Assembly (NCBI RefSeq): GCF_030160755.1
Contig: NZ_BSOY01000005.1
Coordinates: 1 to 64,000 of the forward strand
Length of the DNA: 64,000 bases
Source of the DNA: Brevundimonas denitrificans
Lineage (GTDB): Bacteria; Pseudomonadota; Alphaproteobacteria; Caulobacterales; Caulobacteraceae
Reading direction: 5' to 3'
Shown: positions 42,227-50,757 of the stretch, piece by piece
Layout of the letters: every line of letters begins with the position of its first letter
Position numbering within the stretch: the first letter of the stretch is position 1
The notes under the pieces: generated by a model
What the model was told of the DNA's origin: nothing
Database searches by the model: none
Seen by the model: the letters and a program-made list of their open reading frames with translations, nothing else
Program-made: the position numbers and the translations under genes

Positions 42227-44226
42227 CAGGCGGCCTCCATCGCGGCGTTGGCGAAGGCGTAACCCGGCTCGACGACGCTGCCCCCGGCCGCGGCGTCGTA
42301 GCGGATCGTAAAGGTGCGCGACAGGAAAGGTTTGAGCCGCTCATAGAGCGGGCCGTCGATCTCTTCGTCCGTCGACAGCAGGATCACCTGATCGCCCGCA
42401 AACGGGAAATATCGGTCAACCAGACGGCTGCGGTGCTGAGAGTCCAGACGGCCGAGAGGAGTGTCAATCACAGTCGGCGCCGCCTGACCGGAGGCCTTGG
42501 CCAGCGCCCACAGCAAGGCCACCGCGAGAAGCTGGCGCTCCCCGGCCGAAAGCTGATCCGGCGACAGAACGCCCCAGCCTCCGTCGCGAAGCTCGATGGC
42601 GAAGCTCTTGGGATCGATGCGGACATCGGTGATCAGGTCCGACTTTCTCATCAGCTCCCCCAGAGCTTCGAGAATGAACCGCTCCAGGCGATGGACGTGG
42701 TGGCTGACCACTTCCTGTTTGAATGCCTTCAATGTGGCCCGGGCCTTGGCCGAGTGTCGAACAATCCGGTTCGCGTCTTCCTGGGCCAGACCGAGGCGAA
42801 CTTGCTGATTGAGGCGCGACTGATATCTGGCGCGAGCCGCCGCGACCTCTCGCTCGGCCGTCTCGTGCGCTCGTACCGCGACGAGCAGTTCTGCCTCGCA
42901 TTCGATCAGGTCCGCCTCATCCTGCTCGAGCGCCGCCACGAGCGGTTCGATCGTCTCCGGCGCGGGCACGGCCGCGAGCTGGCGGTCGAGGTCGTCCTTC
43001 TGGGCTTCCAGCCCATCCAGACGGGCCAGCAACCGGTCGCGTTCAGTCAGACTTTCGGCCAGTCCGCTCTCGACTAGGGTCTCCAGGCCGAGCCGGGCCA
43101 TGGGAGACAGGTCGATCCAGGCGTCGCCCGCGCTTCGCTCGGCCAGACTGGCGCGGTCGGCGTCCAGATAGGCGTGGGCCTCGGCGACCATGTCGACGGA
43201 GCCTCCAGCGCCTTGGAGCCAGGACAGCAGGCTCCGATCACGACCCTCGAGATGGTGCAGAATGATCCGCATCGATTCCGTGTCGGCCTCGGCCCGCGCC
43301 TGTCCGACGACCTCTTGCGTCAGGTCCTGAACCAGCAACAGCGGCGCGACATCGCCGGCCCAGCTGCGCATATCCTTGCGGGCGGCCTCCAGCTCCGTCT
43401 CCAGCCGGGCCTTTTGATCCGCGAGGGTCTGACGGGATGAGAAAAGATCGCCGCCCTGTCGCCGGAGATCCGCCCTCGACTTGGCTACGGAGGAAGCGCA
43501 TCGGTCCCGGCGCATGCGCACGCCGGCGACCGCCTCATAGTGCGTGCGCTGTCGTTCGCTCGCGGCGTCAACGTCCGCTTCCGCCGCCGCCAGCTCGGCG
43601 CGCACGTCGAGTTTGGCCTGCTCGGCCAGTTTGCGGCGTTCAAGAACATCCAGGTCGAGCTCGAGGCGTTCGACTATATCGAGTCCGAGCAGCGCCTTGA
43701 CGGCGACCCCCACGATCTCGGCTGAGCGTTTGAGGTCGGCGAACTGTTCGATCTTCTCACCGTCGAAGAAGAACAGAGGCGCAATGCGTGGCGGCAGCAT
43801 CTCCTCGCCGAACTCCGACCAGTGCTGCGTCAGCACCCGATCAAACTGGCCGTCAACCAAGACCTCGAAATGCTCCTTCACGCCGGACTTGTGCGCTGTC
43901 CAGCTGCGTCTAACGCCATATCGCCGCTCACACCCCGCGACCGTCCGGCGGAAGTTCAGCTCGAGACTGGCCCCTTCTTGAGGCGAGGCCCGACGGTGGA
44001 TGGCACCCTGCAGATAGGCTTCGTAGCCCCCGGCACCCCTGAGGCCCGCTTGGGAGAGCCGGCCATAAAGCGCCAGCTGAAGCCCCTCGAGAAAGGTTGT
44101 CTTGCCGGCCCCATTCTGAGCCCCGATCAGGACCACGGGGCGATCAGCCGCTTCGGGCGTCAGGGTGAAGACCTGGCGACCACGGTAGACGCCGAAATCA
44201 TGCAGAACCAGTTCGTCGAGGATCAT
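42226..44226 (-). CDS. dndD: DNA sulfur modification ATPase DndD
   Basis: A 666-aa SMC/Rad50-like ATPase. Walker A GAQNGAGKTTFLEGLQLALYG near residue 35; long coiled coil about 190-500; ABC signature LSAGERQLLAVALLWALA near 560; Walker B VIDTPLGRLDSQHRSRL near 590. It also carries the DndD FFFDGEKIEQFAD motif near 140. DndD provides ATP hydrolysis for sulfur insertion. The ATG overlaps the dndC stop by 4 bp. A second SMC-like ATPase is encoded at 50757-52778. Confidence 0.95.
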   Translation of the reverse strand: MILDELVLHDFGVYRGRQVFTLTPEAADRPVVLIGAQNGAGKTTFLEGLQLALYGRLSQAGLRGAGGYEAYLQGAIHRRASPQEGASLELNFRRTVAGCERRYGVRRSWTAHKSGVKEHFEVLVDGQFDRVLTQHWSEFGEEMLPPRIAPLFFFDGEKIEQFADLKRSAEIVGVAVKALLGLDIVERLELDLDVLERRKLAEQAKLDVRAELAAAEADVDAASERQRTHYEAVAGVRMRRDRCASSVAKSRADLRRQGGDLFSSRQTLADQKARLETELEAARKDMRSWAGDVAPLLLVQDLTQEVVGQARAEADTESMRIILHHLEGRDRSLLSWLQGAGGSVDMVAEAHAYLDADRASLAERSAGDAWIDLSPMARLGLETLVESGLAESLTERDRLLARLDGLEAQKDDLDRQLAAVPAPETIEPLVAALEQDEADLIECEAELLVAVRAHETAEREVAAARARYQSRLNQQVRLGLAQEDANRIVRHSAKARATLKAFKQEVVSHHVHRLERFILEALGELMRKSDLITDVRIDPKSFAIELRDGGWGVLSPDQLSAGERQLLAVALLWALAKASGQAAPTVIDTPLGRLDSQHRSRLVDRYFPFAGDQVILLSTDEEIDGPLYERLKPFLSRTFTIRYDAAAGGSVVEPGYAFANAAMEAA

Positions 44227-45794
44227 GGCCGCGCCCGCGCGTTAGAAGCTGCGCCCGATCGGGGCGACGCCAGTTCAACCTGCAGGGTGTCGGCCACGCT
44301 GCGGAAGTCCGTCCCCGGCGCCACGACTTCATTGACCAGCTCATCGAGATCCCTCCGCCGCATCGCCCGGTCGGCGGCGTCTTCCGCGTCGTCATAGAAG
44401 CCGCGCTTGAAGGCGTCCTCGAGGCGGTCGAACAGCTTGGCCCGGCGCGAAGTCGTCCGGTAGCTGCGCTCGACCTCGAGCAGTTCGCGCATCAGCTCGA
44501 AATGGACGGGATCGCCCTCCGTCAGCCGCTTGAGGATCTTCATCTCGGGATCACCAAAGGGCTGGGCGTCGTCCAGCTTGCCACCAGCGAACGGACGCCC
44601 CGTTATCTCCTCATGGATGCCGGGCAGCGAGTCCTCGAGTTCGTATTTTTCGACCACCCAGAGCCGCCGGATTTCCGCCAGCTCCTCGGGCTGGATCAGC
44701 ATGATGCCGCGCACTTCGGGCGGTGCCTTGGGGTGGTTGCGCACGACCTCTTGGGCGGCGAGCAAACGCCGCAGCCAGTCCTCGCGCGTGGCTTGGGTAT
44801 AGGGCCCTGGGACGGGGCGGTCGGTCTGGTTGATCAGCTGGACATGGCCGCCCATCCGCCGGAAGTCGCGTTTGTCATGATCCGGCTCGTCCAAGGCGTC
44901 GCGAAGGGCTAGAAGCGGCGCCATCCACTCCTTCTCCTCGTCATTCTGGATCATGGCGGACATGGACTTGTCCTTCTCCACCAGGGTGCAGACCCAGCAT
45001 CCGAAGCGGCTGTCGCCGCAGCTCGGCGTGGAGGTGTCCAAGACGATCGGACATTCCGCGTCCTGGGAGGCGCCCTGATACATATTGAGCAGGGCCTTGT
45101 TGTCGTACCCCCACGGGTTCTTCACCTGCATGAGGAAGAGCCAGACGTCGTCGTTCGACCAGTCGGCGATAGGGCTGTAGATGAAGGCGTTGGGCAGCGA
45201 CCCATGGGAACTCAGGTTTGCCCGCACCTTGCCTTCGTCATTGGCGTTCATACGCGCCGCCCGCACGGTGCTTTCGGCCTTGCGCGTGCCCAGAACGACG
45301 ATGGCTTCGCCGTTCTGCTTGACGACGTCCGAGATGAACTCATCGGCCGGCTTGATCTTCATCCGCTCGGTGCACCACCGGAATTTGGGGCGCGGCGCCG
45401 GATAGCCACGCCCGATCAGATTGACCCAGAAGGTATTGCGGACGTCTGGCGTCAGCTTGTGCGGCGTGATCGGCAAGTCCCGAACCCGGGCAGCCTCGCC
45501 CATCACCTCATGGGAGCGGTCGACCCAGGCGGCCACGACGGGGTTTTCGACCAGGGTGTCGGTCGAGATGACGTGCACCGGCTTTCGGGCCACGCCCTTT
45601 GGTAACTGTGCGAGCGCAAGCCAGACCAGTTGCAGGATCGCGGTCGAATCCTTGCCGCCGCTGTAACCGACGACCCAAGGGATCTGGTCTGCCAGGTAGA
45701 GGTCCTGGATGCTGCCGAGCAGCTCCGCCACGGCCGGGCGGAACCCTTTCTCGCTGAAGGCCGACGGCCGGATCGTCTTACTCGGTTCGCTCAT
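44223..45794 (-). CDS. dndC: DNA phosphorothioation sulfurtransferase DndC
   Basis: A 523-aa PAPS-reductase-like protein that activates the DNA backbone and transfers sulfur. The PP-loop VVGYSGGKDSTAILQLVW lies near residues 42-59. Cysteines for the Fe-S cluster include DAECPIVL, PSCGDS and RFGCWVCTLVEKDKSM. It overlaps the dndB stop by 17 bp and dndD by 4 bp. Length agrees with DndC. Confidence 0.95.
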   Translation of the reverse strand: MSEPSKTIRPSAFSEKGFRPAVAELLGSIQDLYLADQIPWVVGYSGGKDSTAILQLVWLALAQLPKGVARKPVHVISTDTLVENPVVAAWVDRSHEVMGEAARVRDLPITPHKLTPDVRNTFWVNLIGRGYPAPRPKFRWCTERMKIKPADEFISDVVKQNGEAIVVLGTRKAESTVRAARMNANDEGKVRANLSSHGSLPNAFIYSPIADWSNDDVWLFLMQVKNPWGYDNKALLNMYQGASQDAECPIVLDTSTPSCGDSRFGCWVCTLVEKDKSMSAMIQNDEEKEWMAPLLALRDALDEPDHDKRDFRRMGGHVQLINQTDRPVPGPYTQATREDWLRRLLAAQEVVRNHPKAPPEVRGIMLIQPEELAEIRRLWVVEKYELEDSLPGIHEEITGRPFAGGKLDDAQPFGDPEMKILKRLTEGDPVHFELMRELLEVERSYRTTSRRAKLFDRLEDAFKRGFYDDAEDAADRAMRRRDLDELVNEVVAPGTDFRSVADTLQVELASPRSGAASNARARP

Positions 45795-46869
45795 ACTCGC
45801 CTCGAAGGAAGGCGTCCTCGATCCGCTGGTCCTCGGGGGAGAGGGGCAGGGTCAGACGCTGCTTGATGTAGTTGGCCGTCAAGGTGACGTTCTGGGTCTT
45901 CTTTGACAGCTTGCCGCGCACGACGGCCCGGCCAGACCAATCCGGGTTGCTGCGCGACCAGTCGATATCGGAGAGTCGGTGGATGCGCTCGCGCCAGTCG
46001 GTCGGCGCCTCGCGCAGCAATGCGGCGCCCACCTTCCCGATGGCCTGCAGAACCACGCCATGTGAGTGGATGAGATCTTGGCGCACCTCGCCGGACGCCA
46101 GCCTTCCTCGTCGGACCTGTTCCCACTCTGGCAGCTGATGGGCGACCGCCTCCCAGAACGATCGCGCCTTGGCCAGACGCTCTTCAAAGGACTCGCTCTC
46201 ACATTCGGCCAAGAGAGCGTTGGTCGCTTGGTAGAGCGCGCTCATTGTGAACAGCCGCCGAGCCCGCGGCGACAGGGTGCTCTTCTCGGTTTCAACAAGG
46301 TCGCGAAACGGCAGGGCTTCCGCCACGAGACGCCTAACCAGCTCCGCTTCGGTGTCGCGATGATCGTACAAGATCGAGATCGAAGTCGAAGGGCGGATCG
46401 CGTATCGGTTCAGGTCAGCGAACATCTGCTGGGAGCGCGTCAGACCGATATCACTAAAGAATACAACAGCGATGCTTTCGTCGCCCAAAGCGGGGTTGGT
46501 TTTAAGCGCCGCTTCAATGGCGGCTCTCCGGTGTTGTCCATCGTTGATGATGAACTTGCCAGCCATGCCGATCCGCAAGATGCCCAGACTCGGGTTTTCT
46601 GCAGTCGATTCGAACGATAGCTCGGCGTCGACTGACGCCGTGAGAGCGGAGAAGACATAGCTGTCTTCATGATCCGTCAGATAACGCGCCATCTCTGGAA
46701 CGCGCGCCTTGTTCAGCGTGCGTTGGGCCCGCAGTGCTGGCGTCAACTCTTCCTCATCGAACAAAAAGATCTTTGGAATCAGCCTGAGCGGACACATCGA
46801 GACATAATATTCTCGCTTGGCCTGCACGCCGCGGATTGCAGGAAATATGTATTGAAACGCCTCGTCCAT
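45778..46869 (-). CDS. dndB: DNA sulfur modification protein DndB
   Basis: A 363-aa DGQHR-domain protein. The family-typical N-terminus FQYIFPAIRGVQAKREYYVSMCPL, IPKIFLFDEEELTP and RTLNKARVPEMARYL, and the signature INDGQHRRAAIEAAL near residue 100, are present. The frame extends upstream to 46938, but ATG 46869 is chosen because homologues begin just before 'FPAIRG' and the extension would run into the divergent dndA region. DndB represses dnd transcription and modulates modification frequency. First gene of dndBCDE. Confidence 0.92.
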   Translation of the reverse strand: MDEAFQYIFPAIRGVQAKREYYVSMCPLRLIPKIFLFDEEELTPALRAQRTLNKARVPEMARYLTDHEDSYVFSALTASVDAELSFESTAENPSLGILRIGMAGKFIINDGQHRRAAIEAALKTNPALGDESIAVVFFSDIGLTRSQQMFADLNRYAIRPSTSISILYDHRDTEAELVRRLVAEALPFRDLVETEKSTLSPRARRLFTMSALYQATNALLAECESESFEERLAKARSFWEAVAHQLPEWEQVRRGRLASGEVRQDLIHSHGVVLQAIGKVGAALLREAPTDWRERIHRLSDIDWSRSNPDWSGRAVVRGKLSKKTQNVTLTANYIKQRLTLPLSPEDQRIEDAFLRGEYERTE

Positions 46870-46978
46870 CGGGGCCACTGAGAGGTTGATCACAAACTGT
46901 ATGTCATCAAGAATGACAAACAGGTCAAGTTCAAACACGGTCCTGATTCATCACTTTCGTCGGTTTTGGAGAGCCCCG

Positions 46979-48118
46979 GTGCCCCTGTATCTCGACCACG
47001 CCGCAACAACCCCTTTGGCTCCCGAGGTACGTGAGGCGGTAGTGAAGGCTCTCGACGATGACTTCGGCAACGCGGGAAGCCGAACGCATGAATTCGGTTC
47101 AAGAGCTAAGCAGGCAGTGCAAGCCGCCCGGGCAGCCGTAGCCAGCGTCGTCGCCGCCGACCCCGCCGATGTGATTTTTACGTCGGGAGCTACGGAGGCA
47201 AATAATCTCGCTCTGCTTGGCATGGCTGCAGAAGGGACCCGTACGGGGAAACGCCATATCGTCACGACCGCCATCGAACATAAGGCTGTGCTTGAGCCTC
47301 TCTGTGTCCTGCAGAGCCGGGGCTTTGAGGTGACCTATCTACCAGTCGGTCCGAGCGGCCGGATCTCGGCCTCGAGCGTGCTGGAAGCTGTGCGAGAAGA
47401 CACGCTTCTCGTATCGGTGATGCAGGCGAATAATGAGACCGGCGTCCTGCAGCCGATAGATGCGGTGGCCGACGGACTTGCTGACCATCATGCGATCTTT
47501 CACGTGGACGCCGCCCAAGGCTACGGCAAAGACCTCGTCCCCCTTCGTCATCCGCGAATCGATTTGATCGCTGTTAGCGCCCATAAAATCTTCGGGCCCA
47601 AAGGTGTTGGGGCTCTGATCTCGCGCCGGCGGGGATACGCCCGTGCGCCGCTCGAGCCGCTGATCTATGGCGGGGGTCAGGAGCGAGGTTTGCGTCCGGG
47701 TACTGCTCCCGTCCCACTCTTGGTCGGCTTTGGAGTGGCGGCACAGCTCTGCCTGCGAGACCACGACAAACGGCTACAGCGATGTGAGGAGCTCAGACGC
47801 GAAGCCCTCGAAGCGTTCGGCGCCCTGGACTTCGATATCAACGGGATAGATGAGCCGCGCTTGGCTCATATACTGAGCGTGGCATTTCGAGGCGTTGATT
47901 CCGAGGCCTTGATGCTCAGCTTGAAGGACCTGATTGCGATCTCCAACGGGTCCGCATGCACTTCGGCAAATTACGAAGCCTCCCATGTCCTCACGAACAT
48001 GGCGCTGAGTGCCGATCGTGTCGCGGCCACCGTGAGGCTGTCGTGGGGGCCGCTTACGCCAATGGTGCCTTGGGCGGAAATCGCCGCTCGGGTGTCTTCA
48101 CTTCAGTCGGAATGTTAG
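46979..48118 (+). CDS. dndA: Cysteine desulfurase DndA
   Basis: A 379-aa PLP-dependent class V aminotransferase that mobilises sulfur from cysteine to DndC. GTG 46979 gives the family N-terminus MPLYLDHAATTPLAPEV and has a GGAGAG ribosome-binding site; the frame is open to 46886 but that part is low-quality and overlaps the divergent control region. The PLP Lys is in ISVSAHKIFGPKGVGAL-like sequence (residues about 190-210); the catalytic Cys loop is SNGSACTSANYEASHVL near 310. It is divergent from dndBCDE across about 110 bp that presumably holds both promoters. Confidence 0.92.
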   Translation: MPLYLDHAATTPLAPEVREAVVKALDDDFGNAGSRTHEFGSRAKQAVQAARAAVASVVAADPADVIFTSGATEANNLALLGMAAEGTRTGKRHIVTTAIEHKAVLEPLCVLQSRGFEVTYLPVGPSGRISASSVLEAVREDTLLVSVMQANNETGVLQPIDAVADGLADHHAIFHVDAAQGYGKDLVPLRHPRIDLIAVSAHKIFGPKGVGALISRRRGYARAPLEPLIYGGGQERGLRPGTAPVPLLVGFGVAAQLCLRDHDKRLQRCEELRREALEAFGALDFDINGIDEPRLAHILSVAFRGVDSEALMLSLKDLIAISNGSACTSANYEASHVLTNMALSADRVAATVRLSWGPLTPMVPWAEIAARVSSLQSEC

Positions 48119-48154
48119 CGGTCTTGAATGGCCCGGCGATCCAGTGCCCAGAGC

Positions 48155-50290
48155 CTAGACAAGGTGATGGTGCAGATCGTAGCGCTCAAGGATGGGTTCG
48201 AGGGCATCAAGCGCGTCAGCAGAATTGCGCGCCAACCGTGCGAACTCGGCGACCCGCTTCAGTTCATTGATCATCAGTTGTCGCTCCATTGGTGAATCGT
48301 CAGCAGAGTCGTCGGGAATCCTCACGACGAAGTCGTAGATCCGCGCATACTCCTTGCTCGGCGCGCGGCGGAGAATTCGTCCCCGCCGCTGGATGAACTG
48401 CTTTGGATTCCGACTACTGGCCAAGATGTAGGCCGTGCGGCAAGCCGGCACATCGATTCCTTCATCCAAACACCGGATAGCGACCAAAGCGTCGACAAGA
48501 CCGAGCCGGAAATGATCCAAGATCTCGATCCGGGCGGCCCGGCTTTCGCGCGAGGTAAACTGAGCATTCGACCACCCCAGCCCATGAAGCTCTTGGGACG
48601 CCAGTTCGATCTGGCGCATCGGCAAGCCGCTGTCCTCGTCCTCGGTTCGGCCGTCGCCGCAATAGAAAAGGCTCATCTTTTGGGGGGGCTGGTCAGCAAG
48701 CAGCTTGCGTAGGGCGGGCATTTTGTTAGCGGCGGCACCAAGTAGTCGTGCGCGCTTCATCAACAAGATCTTGATCCGGTCGTCTGACGAGGATTCCGGG
48801 TCCTTACCTCCAGCCTGGGCCATGAGCTTGGATAGCTGATCGCTTAGTCTGCGATATTCCTCAACCTCGTCGTCGGTTAGATCTACTAGTACTACATGAT
48901 AGTCGTAGGGCGTTAGTACTTTGTCCCGAAGCGCATCGGCCAAAGTATAAGTGTCGACGATGTCGCCGTAGTAGCTGAGTAGGCGTTCCGTCACGTCGGG
49001 ATCAAGATAGTGCTCGGGCGTAGCCGATAAACCCAAACGCATCTTGGCTTGCTCTGGTAGGGCTGCCCTGAGACCTGGGCTGGCGTGATGGTGGCATTCA
49101 TCTCCGACCCACATCAGATGTTCGCCGGGGATCTGCGCTAGCATCTGCTGGAACCGCTCGCCCTGAAGCGTGCGGTTGACCACGACGATGCATGCGAAGT
49201 TGAGCGCGTGAGTCTCAAAAAGCATTACGAGCCGGCTCATCTCATCAGTCCAGTCCGCGGCATTGGCGTAACAACGCAGCGGGGTGATGTTGAACTCTGC
49301 CAAGGTGTCGACCCATTGATCAGCGAGGTTCTGATAAGGAACCGCAACGATCAGGAATAGGCGTTGGGTCTGCTCGAAAAGCCGAACCGCTCCATAGATT
49401 GATGTAATGGTCTTGCCGGCGCCGGTGGCCAAAGCCAAGACGCCGCTTAGCCCCGCAGCCTTCCACTTCTGAAGGGCCGATCTCTGGTGGTCCATGATCG
49501 AGAACGGTGCGCCCCCGAAGGTGACTGGCAGGCGAGGCGCTTCGAAGTCGGGCGCATTGTCCGTCGGCCGGTAGTGCTTACGCCAGAGGTCAATCTCGAT
49601 CTCCGGAGTTGGGAATCGCGCTTGGCTTGCAATTCTTACTAGGCGGTCACGGGCGGCCTCGGGGAAGTCGAGCACGATGGTGTCTCGGGCCTTGTTGTCC
49701 CAAAGCCGCTCGAACCCATCGATATAAGGTCGGAAATGTTCTTCGTATTCCGTCCGCCAAGTCTTGAAGACGTTTACTGACTCGAAATTGAAGTCGGGAA
49801 CGAGCGCATTTGCCGTCTCGTTGGCTGAGCCTTGGAAGACGACCCCGTCGCCGGTGCGGTCGCGCAGGATTCCAATCTTTTCATGGTACATGCCGCGTCG
49901 CTTCAGGGCGAGCTTGACGTCCAAACGACCGGTCGCGATCAGGTAGGACAGGGCCTCCAGGCGCCGTTGAAACAGCCCGTCGGAAACTTCCCCCAGGGCT
50001 TGGCTGATTACATCACCATAGCGTTCGGAAAGCTTTCGCGTCTCATAGCCTTCCCGCATTGCGTCTACGTCCTCGGCGGCCAACTCGCCGCCGATTACCA
50101 AACGCATCTTGCCTTCATTGCCGATGAAGGCGCTCAACCCCTGCGCCGCATATGAGATCATGCCTGCGGAGAAATAGCCGACTGCGCGATCGTAGGTGAC
50201 CGCTTGGCTGAGCGCGGGGATGTAGAAATCCTCGAGCAGGCTGTCAGTTTCCGAACGATAGACTGCCTTGAGAGGAAGATCGCGAAGCAC
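48155..50290 (-). CDS. Phosphorothioation-linked restriction enzyme: PLD nuclease-helicase
   Basis: A 711-aa protein of the Dnd-dependent restriction family (TIGR04095 as I recall). N-terminal phospholipase-D-like nuclease: GMYHEKIGIL (HxK) followed by GSANET, residues about 130-170. Superfamily-2 helicase, about 270-680: Walker A ATGAGKT, DECH box in WVGDECHHHAS, motif III LSATPEH, motif VI QRRGRILRR. Fully downstream of the associated-protein-4 gene with a 2-bp gap, so part of one operon. It likely cuts DNA lacking phosphorothioate. Its 3' end faces dndA. Confidence 0.88.
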   Translation of the reverse strand: MLRDLPLKAVYRSETDSLLEDFYIPALSQAVTYDRAVGYFSAGMISYAAQGLSAFIGNEGKMRLVIGGELAAEDVDAMREGYETRKLSERYGDVISQALGEVSDGLFQRRLEALSYLIATGRLDVKLALKRRGMYHEKIGILRDRTGDGVVFQGSANETANALVPDFNFESVNVFKTWRTEYEEHFRPYIDGFERLWDNKARDTIVLDFPEAARDRLVRIASQARFPTPEIEIDLWRKHYRPTDNAPDFEAPRLPVTFGGAPFSIMDHQRSALQKWKAAGLSGVLALATGAGKTITSIYGAVRLFEQTQRLFLIVAVPYQNLADQWVDTLAEFNITPLRCYANAADWTDEMSRLVMLFETHALNFACIVVVNRTLQGERFQQMLAQIPGEHLMWVGDECHHHASPGLRAALPEQAKMRLGLSATPEHYLDPDVTERLLSYYGDIVDTYTLADALRDKVLTPYDYHVVLVDLTDDEVEEYRRLSDQLSKLMAQAGGKDPESSSDDRIKILLMKRARLLGAAANKMPALRKLLADQPPQKMSLFYCGDGRTEDEDSGLPMRQIELASQELHGLGWSNAQFTSRESRAARIEILDHFRLGLVDALVAIRCLDEGIDVPACRTAYILASSRNPKQFIQRRGRILRRAPSKEYARIYDFVVRIPDDSADDSPMERQLMINELKRVAEFARLARNSADALDALEPILERYDLHHHLV

Positions 50291-50292
50291 GC

Positions 50293-50757
50293 CTAGAACT
50301 CGACGTCGGCCAACACTTCATCAGCGCGGTGCTCCGGCTTCAAGAAGCCGTATTTCTGCATGGCGGCGAGGAAAGCACGGTCGCCGTTAAGATCGTCAGG
50401 CTTCTCATTCAACCATCCCTTCATGATCTCCAGTCCCCCATTTGCATAACCCTCGAATATCTCTGTCATCTCGTCTTCGGCGTCCTCGCGTAGAATCTCG
50501 GCGGACTTTCGGTGAGCCAATGGAATCAAAAAGAGCAGGTCCAGCGCCAGTTCGCTGTTCTGCCAGATCCGATAGTCAATCTCGAGCATGTCGCCCTTTG
50601 GCGGTACGAAGGCGTCCTTCTCAAAACCCAGCATGGCCGCAAAGCAGATGAGCTCGCGCATCGTAGGGAAGATAGATTTTTTGCTAGCCGGGTGAGCTGT
50701 CTCGGCGAACTGCCGGACCAGCGCCTCATGCGTTTTCAGCCACTTAACCGAGCGCAT
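50293..50757 (-). CDS. Dnd system-associated protein 4-like
   Basis: A 154-aa soluble acidic protein. It resembles the small family annotated as Dnd-associated protein 4: KSIFPTMRELICFAAMLGFEKDAFVPPKG, IWQNSELALDLLFLIPLAH, and a C-terminal GLEIMKGWL segment. It overlaps the SMC-like ATPase stop by 1 bp and precedes the PLD-helicase gene by 2 bp. Biochemical role unknown; strict operon position suggests a subunit of the restriction complex. Confidence 0.78.
   Translation of the reverse strand: MRSVKWLKTHEALVRQFAETAHPASKKSIFPTMRELICFAAMLGFEKDAFVPPKGDMLEIDYRIWQNSELALDLLFLIPLAHRKSAEILREDAEDEMTEIFEGYANGGLEIMKGWLNEKPDDLNGDRAFLAAMQKYGFLKPEHRADEVLADVEF

Noticed and set aside
46886-46978. N-terminal extension of DndA
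   Set aside because: The GTG at 46979 has the ribosome-binding site and the family N-terminus; the upstream part has no resemblance to desulfurases.
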